From Bryum argenteum (lineage: Eukaryota > Streptophyta > Bryopsida > Bryales > Bryaceae), in assembly GCA_037043015.1 (NCBI GenBank), contig CM073322.1:15945601-16009600 (forward strand): DNA of 64,000 bases. Direction: 5' to 3'. The stretch's first letter is position 1. Each line of letters begins with the position of its first letter. The notes beneath the pieces were generated by a model. It ran no database searches and was not told where the DNA came from. It worked only from the letters and a program-made list of their open reading frames with translations. The position numbers and the translations under genes are program-made. Below are positions 58,346 through 64,000 of the stretch, one piece after another.

Positions 58346-61300
58346 TGGGCTGTTCCTGTTCCTGGAAAACATGATATCATTGCATCACATGAAGCAGACC
58401 TCGCGCAAAGTATCGAGAAAGCGACTCAGCATGGATTTGCAACTGATTATTGATCTTTCTATCAAGAGGGTCCTGCTTACATTCCAGTCTAGACTATGCA
58501 CATGATTTGTATGTTAAGACATTATCATGAACTAGAAGCAAATATTCATGGGTTGCACACGTACTCTGACAGCGATTTCAGCTCTTCTACGTCCAGATCT
58601 AGGAGAGAATTGATGTGTACTCCGAAGTACCACAATGAAGATTGAGAGAAGCACCTGGAGGTACGATCGTAAGGGGAGGAGGGGACATGGTCAATCGAGG
58701 GAGAAGCATCAATTTATGCATGGCAGCTTGAAGACGAAAGTGCTCACCCTCATCATGCATGGTGAAGCTCCGAAACCATTCACTCATGACAAAAGGACCG
58801 ATTGACTCCTCGCCTGCTTGGACTACTACTAGACCAGCCTATGCCATTCTTCACTCACTTGTCACGCAGTATTTGCGTGTTCAATTTGTGACACTGATTT
58901 GGACAGAAAATTTCTTCAGCTAGACGGCAGTGATCGATCTGCTAGCTTGTATCAAAACACTTCTAGGATTGCAGCGTTTTGAGTACGTTCCAAAGCAATG
59001 GCTTGTACTCGTTCTTGCCTTAAATTATATTTCCTGTTCACATGCAAGTACGAGCTCACAACATTGAAAGCCCCTCATACACCTACTAGTAGTGTTCGTC
59101 AATCATGTACCGACAATGCACACAGCAAAGGTGTGGACGCTCTATAGAACCGAAAGGCATCCTAAGTGAGGATGAATTCCTGGAGCATTCAGAACCGGAG
59201 TGGGACCGTGTGACAATTCTGTGGGTGGAGGAGAATTATTTGTTCGTTTGGGGAGTGGGTAGCTAGCTAGCAGCGATTGACAAGGCCCTGATGCTGCAAG
59301 ATCGAAGGACCTTCTTCATAATTGATCCTTTCCCGTATCATGTAGCTAGCAGCTTCGGAACCATTTCTAACGCTCCCACCAAACTCCTCGAGATTATGTT
59401 TTCGACATTACTCCGGGTAGTGACTTCTCGTTGACCTTCTGCGTGGGTGGCCGGGAAACGCGGAATCATTGAGGCAGGCCATCGCCGTGATGGTGACTTG
59501 CTGGTAGCTTTTCTTAAATACTTCAAGCTAGTACTGTGGAAGGTGGAGTGTTTGTTAGGATGAATCTGTTGCTAAACAGCCGTTTATGTGTTCGATTGCA
59601 GAAAACAGGTATCGTATGCAAGCAACTTCGTAACCCGATTTGTTTCCATTTGTCTGAAGCCTGGTACATGTTAAGACATATGAAAGCTTGAACAGAGATG
59701 CATTGGACCTTGAACCCTAATCGAGGAATCCAATCTTCTGCGTTTCGGTATCCGATTTTGTGTCTTAAGTTGATGGGCCCCGTGAGGGGCAGTCCAAAAA
59801 ATGTAGTATGCCGGTGAGTGTACCCCGCGCACGGTATTCTTTAGTAAAAGGCGAAAGAATAGTTCGCTCTGAGCTGGGCACCCGGCTCCGTAGGAAAGCA
59901 CGGAGCGCAAGCTGGTTATTATAGGAACAGAGAGTACTGGAAAGCAGCAATGCGCATGGGGTAAATGGACGTTGAAGCTGGGAGGGTGATTTCGCTGCCT
60001 GCTTGCATCATCTTCCGATCATATATTCAATAGTGAAATTTCATTCACGGTAACACTATTCGTAAATTAGGTGGTTGTTGTGGTACCGTAAGGGAGAGTG
60101 CTCAAAAATGGCTCAAATTTCAGACTGAGATAATAATGGAGTGAAGATAACAATGTAAGCAATTTCCATGCATGGGGAAAGTAAGTAGAATGAGAGTCTA
60201 AGTGGTTACATGATTTTGGAACTTCTACACATTTTACTATGAATTCTTGATGGTGAACTTATAGGTGTTTCTAAAATGGTGCCCTAATTTTTGCACGCTA
60301 AAAGGGTTAACCATGAGTACATGCTAGTGTTGAGTGAAGAAGCTATTATGTACCTCTGGGTTTAGAAGCCTAGTGCTCCATTATTGGTAGCGCTCTAGTT
60401 TTGAATGTTGTCCTTTAACTCGTATCAACTTAGAAGAGACATTGTAGACATGTAGATTTTCTTGAAGATCAAAAATTTGATTGGATGTGCCCTCTCTTCG
60501 ATTTTTTTCCCGTGAGATAATTGGTTTTCATACTGTCACATTGGCAAAAACTACCAGGATGAGTATCTTCAGACATTATTGATTTTTTCTTGATTTGATT
60601 AAAAGTATGAATTTAGGGTATTTAACCCCTAAAGTTGCGTGAACTCCAAATTGGCAACCTACTTATAGTATTAAAAAAGTCAATTCTTTTTTAGTATTTC
60701 TCTTATGGGTGAACAAAATCTAGAATTGGATTGGAATTAAACTCAATAGATAACACTAAAACTCAACAGTGGATGAAGGCGATAGAATTGGCACTTTTGA
60801 AATGATTTCAAACAAAATATTTTCAACTAAGAAATTATTTGACTTCATCCTAAATCACAATAGTGTGAAAAGAATTAAGTGGAAAAACAATTTTTTTGGA
60901 CAATAAATGGCTTGGAATAGTGAATCTCGCCCCTTGTTACAAAATGCAAACACAAGAATGCTTGCCATATATCTCTACCAATTTTGGATTGAAATATGGC
61001 TTTTACCAAAAAAGATGACACTTTATCTGGAATCCAATCCAACAATTTTGTCAAAGGAAACATTCGACGAAGAGAATAATAAGACCCTTCAAACTTTTGA
61101 TTTGTCATCCAAATGACTAGCTTTAACATGTTGAGCATTAGTTTTCTTTTATACCAGAGGACATTTCGATCATAAAATCCATACTATTTATTGCACGGTA
61201 TCGCGAGATTAGTTCAAAGATAAGAACAAATAAATAAGAACACCAAACCCTTGTGTGGTTGGCATGAATAAAATGCCTGTTCAACCTACCTTGGATGATA

Positions 61301-61539
61301 TACCCACGAGACATAACAACTACGAACAAATAATAATTATTAAGAAAATTAGAAAACGAAAAACAGAAAGAAAGAGACCCACAAAGAAAATTACACAATT
61401 GAGTCAAAAGTAAAATCACAAAATCAAGCAAATCAAACTGAAAACACATGAACCTAATTTTCTTGAGGTGTAGGGTTTAAGGATCAGGGTTTATCATTGC
61501 AACCTTGAACATGCAAGGACAAGCATTCCCCAGCACCAA
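58346..61539. other. Intergenic DNA between the divergent XTH (-) and WDR55 (+) genes
   Basis: This includes the XTH promoter region (about 58346-59200), with no clear TATA box. At 59770-59940 there is a GC-richer stretch with several short hairpins of unknown nature. TTAA-element-like ends occur near 60308 and 60627. A repeat motif related to that at 9960 lies near 61275. Frames at 60875-61138 (-) and 61138-61449 (-) show no domain. Confidence 0.4.
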
Positions 61540-61548
61540 TTAGGGTTT
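61540..61548 (+). promoter_or_regulatory. Telo-box-like motif upstream of WDR55
   Basis: TTAGGGTTT (AAACCCTAA on the other strand) lies 122 bp before the start codon, with further near-matches at about 61470 and 61487. Telo-boxes are typical of plant ribosome-biogenesis and translation genes, which fits a WDR55 family member. Function is inferred from the motif only. Confidence 0.4.
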
Positions 61549-61670
61549 CCAGGCTTGGGCTTTTCGACCTCCTCCGTCGCGCTTTGCAGCTCTGGTGTTG
61601 TCGAGCGCGCGACCGATTGTCTTGCGGGAACAGGAGTAGCGAGTCCTCTGGTAGCAGGGGTAGAGCAGCG

Positions 61671-62996
61671 ATGGCGGAGACGACGGTGGAAGTGGACATT
61701 GGCACGCAGCCTTTCGATCTCGCCTTCCATCCATCCACGAGCCTAGTAGCCGTGGCCACCATCACCGGTCACGTGCAATTGTTCAAGTATGGCGAACCAA
61801 CGGGAGTGGCACAGCTCTGGAACGCAGCGGCGCACACGGATTCCTGCCGCGCCGTTCGCTTCGTGCAAGGCGGGGAGTTTGTGTTGACAGCTTCGGCCGA
61901 CAAGTCCATCCTCGCCACCAACACGGAAACTGGACAAGCCGTCGCGCGCCTCGCTGACGCGCACAGCGAACCCATCAATCGCCTCGTCAATTGCATGGAG
62001 ACCACCGTCGCTTCCGGGGACGACGCCGGCACCATCAAGGTCCGGGACTTTTCTCCTCTCAAATAGATAGATTCTATTACACTTCCGGAAGTCGAAGCTT
62101 CTTCTCGAATTAGTTCGTCGTCTCTATTGCATCAATCTAAAACCCTGTGAGAGCTCACCTCTTCGCCATTTTTTCATTTTCATCCCACTACAGATTACGC
62201 TTCTTGCAAGTTGTGATTCTACTGCTATAGACAGATATGATGCAAACCTGCATCTGATTTCGGTGCTTTCGGTTCGTTGCAGATATGGGATACGAGGCAG
62301 AACAAGTGCTGCAACACATTCTCGGCGCACGAGGATTTCGTAGCCGACATGGAGTTTCTTCCCGGCAGTAATCAGCTCTTAGCCGCGAGCGGTGACGGAA
62401 CCCTATCAATATGCAACCTCCGTCGCAACAGAATAGACTCCAAAACGGAATTCGCAGAGGATGAGCTACTTTCAGTCGTCGTTTGCAAAAACGGGCAGAA
62501 GGTGATTTGCGGCTCTCAAGATGGGATCCTCCTCCTGTACACCTGGGGAGCTATGGCTGATTGTAGTGATCGATTCGTAGGGCACCCGAACTCCGTCGAT
62601 GCTCTCCTGAAAGTGGACGAGGATACGCTTCTCACAGGATCAAGCGACGGTATCATCCGCATTGTGTCGATCCTCCCGAACAAGATGATCGGAGTCATTG
62701 GAGAGCACGCTGATTTTCCTGTCGAGCGTCTGGCATTCTCACATGATCGTCATACTCTTGGAAGTGCCTCCCATGATAACACTGTGAAGCTCTGGGATGT
62801 GAAGTATCTGCTCGAAGACGACGAGGAGGAAGAAGTGGAGGAGGATGTCAAGGTTGCTGATGCTGTTTTACCGGTTGCTGATCCGGAGGATAGTGATGAT
62901 CAGATGGAAGTTGAAGGTTCGAAGCAGAAGAAGAAAGGGAAGAAGGGCAAGCAACGTGGTGGCGCTCCATCCAACAGCTTTTTCGACGACCTCTAG
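61671..62996 (+). CDS. WDR55: WDR55-like WD40-repeat protein, 2 exons, 360 aa
   Basis: Exons are 61671-62039 and 62283-62996 in phase 0. The donor is AAG followed by GTCCGG (weak but GT) and the acceptor is TTGCAG. WD40 repeats run from about residue 10 to 305. Typical ends include IWDTRQNKC and KLWDVKYLL, and the TASADKSILATNTETG block is characteristic of WDR55. The C-terminal tail is strongly acidic (DDEEEEVEEDV), then Lys-rich (KQKKKGKKGKQ, a plausible nuclear or nucleolar signal), and ends in FFDDL, like the FFADL end of plant WDR55. WDR55 is a DDB1-associated nuclear protein needed in plant reproduction, and in yeast and animals its relatives act in ribosome biogenesis. Start: first ATG of the frame giving MAETTVEVDIG, preceded by a GC-rich leader. 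Confidence 0.94.
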
Positions 62997-64000
62997 AAAT
63001 TGGTGATCAGGAAGAGGGTTTTTGTTTTCAATCACAACTGCGATCTTTCAGCCAAAAGTGAGTTGTCAAATTCTATTGCAACAACAAGCAGAAGAATCTT
63101 CTGTTGCATTCAGGAACGAGGGGCTTTGTTTAGTGCTTGTCTTGCATCGAGAAGCGCAAAGAGTGATGTTTCTCTTTATGGCTTGTGCAGGTGTTGGTGC
63201 TGGTCGACTGGCAGTGGTGCAAGGAAATTGAGCGTGTACATTAATTTGCTATTGATTTCATGAATTTAGTATACAATTTTGGTCCATTGTATCATAAAGT
63301 GCACTAGTCTTTAGGAGATCAGTTTTGTTAGTAATTTTGTTGTACTCCCATTCTGTCATCTTAGATACAATGTATGGGCTATGCTTTCAATCTTCCCAAA
63401 CATATGATCGCTTGGAATCTACCTACTCACTAGCTCACAAACTCATTAGATGTCGTTCGGGCTGATCTCCATTGTTCAGTTCGTCTCCAGAGTTCAGTAA
63501 CTGCTGGCAATCAGTGATTCATGATTTTTCCATTACTATAGAGCTATTTTAGGTTTTTAGAACTCGTCCGGGCTCTAGCGTCATCCGAAGGTGCTAATTT
63601 ACGCATCGAACTCAACATTGCGTCTCTCGAATACGGAACTCAGAATCCTGCCGGGTGTTTTATATAGGTCATAAGTATTGAATCCTTGCTGTGTGAAAAC
63701 AGCATTCCTCTCCTCTTCATTCTAATGCCTCACTTCAGAGCGAAAAGCTTGAGCTCATTAGCTTCGAGATCCTGTGCTCAACTCAAGGTTTTTTGCAGAG
63801 ATCGGATCACAAGACTTGCTTGAGCCATGTTGTACTCGTTAGAGCAGGTCCCGCTAAACTGGAGGAGAATGTGAGCAATAAGAGCATCCCAATGGTTCTG
63901 CGCCATTGGATAATGACGAGGGACGTACTGTAGCGTGCCACAAAATGGAGGGTGCTGGCTCCAATGGAGGCTCGCTACAGAACCCCCAAACAGCCTTGGT
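62997..64000. other. 3' flank of WDR55 and intergenic DNA ending in a MITE-like sequence
   Basis: Presumed 3' untranslated region to about 63300, then no gene. From about 63880 the sequence GAGCATCCCAATGG followed by CCATTGGATAATG and later GGCTCCAATGGAGGCTC resembles the widespread plant MITE end of GAGCATCTCCAATGG type. It runs to or past the window edge. Confidence 0.4.

Overview
The window looks like nuclear DNA of a land plant, most likely a bryophyte (moss or liverwort). This rests on intron-rich housekeeping genes of plant type (a 610-residue DRP1 dynamin, a BIG5-class ARF-GEF, an apoplastic XTH, WDR55), a single-exon kinase with C-terminal Sel1-like repeats, and the mix of transposon relics. 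I cannot name the species. All gene models were built by eye from splice signals. Each closes with an intact frame, but none has been checked against transcripts.

Layout: 1-2236 intergenic plus leader; 2237-6771 DRP1 (+, 16 exons); 7.9-26.5 kb a gene-poor transposon graveyard; 26559-28658 an intronless kinase-Sel1 gene (+); 28.7-41.8 kb more repeats, with a nearly intact-looking but internally deleted copia element at 34326-38407; 41848-53891 BIG5-like ARF-GEF (-, 34 exons); 54-57.1 kb AT-rich repeats; 57149-58345 XTH (-, 5 exons); 58.4-61.5 kb intergenic; 61671-62996 WDR55-like gene (+, 2 exons); then 1 kb of 3' flank with a MITE-like edge.

The five intact genes have no obvious common pathway. 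DRP1 and BIG5 both act in membrane traffic, XTH remodels the wall, and WDR55 belongs to a nuclear/ribosome-biogenesis family. The more unusual content lies between the genes. There are at least three TTAA-flanked elements with related CCC-starting inverted ends, two of them back to back and sharing one TTAA. This suggests a piggyBac-like MITE family. An ORF with a piggyBac-like C-terminal zinc-ribbon signature is interrupted by the copia element. Other relics are a Ty3-type fragment in which an aspartic-protease end is followed by a cytosine-methyltransferase motif I, a PIF/Harbinger nuclease fragment, a TTA-flanked Tourist-like element, a CACTA-like subterminal array, an MDN-GDNKN (DUF7869-like) ORF relic and a broken TIC40 copy.
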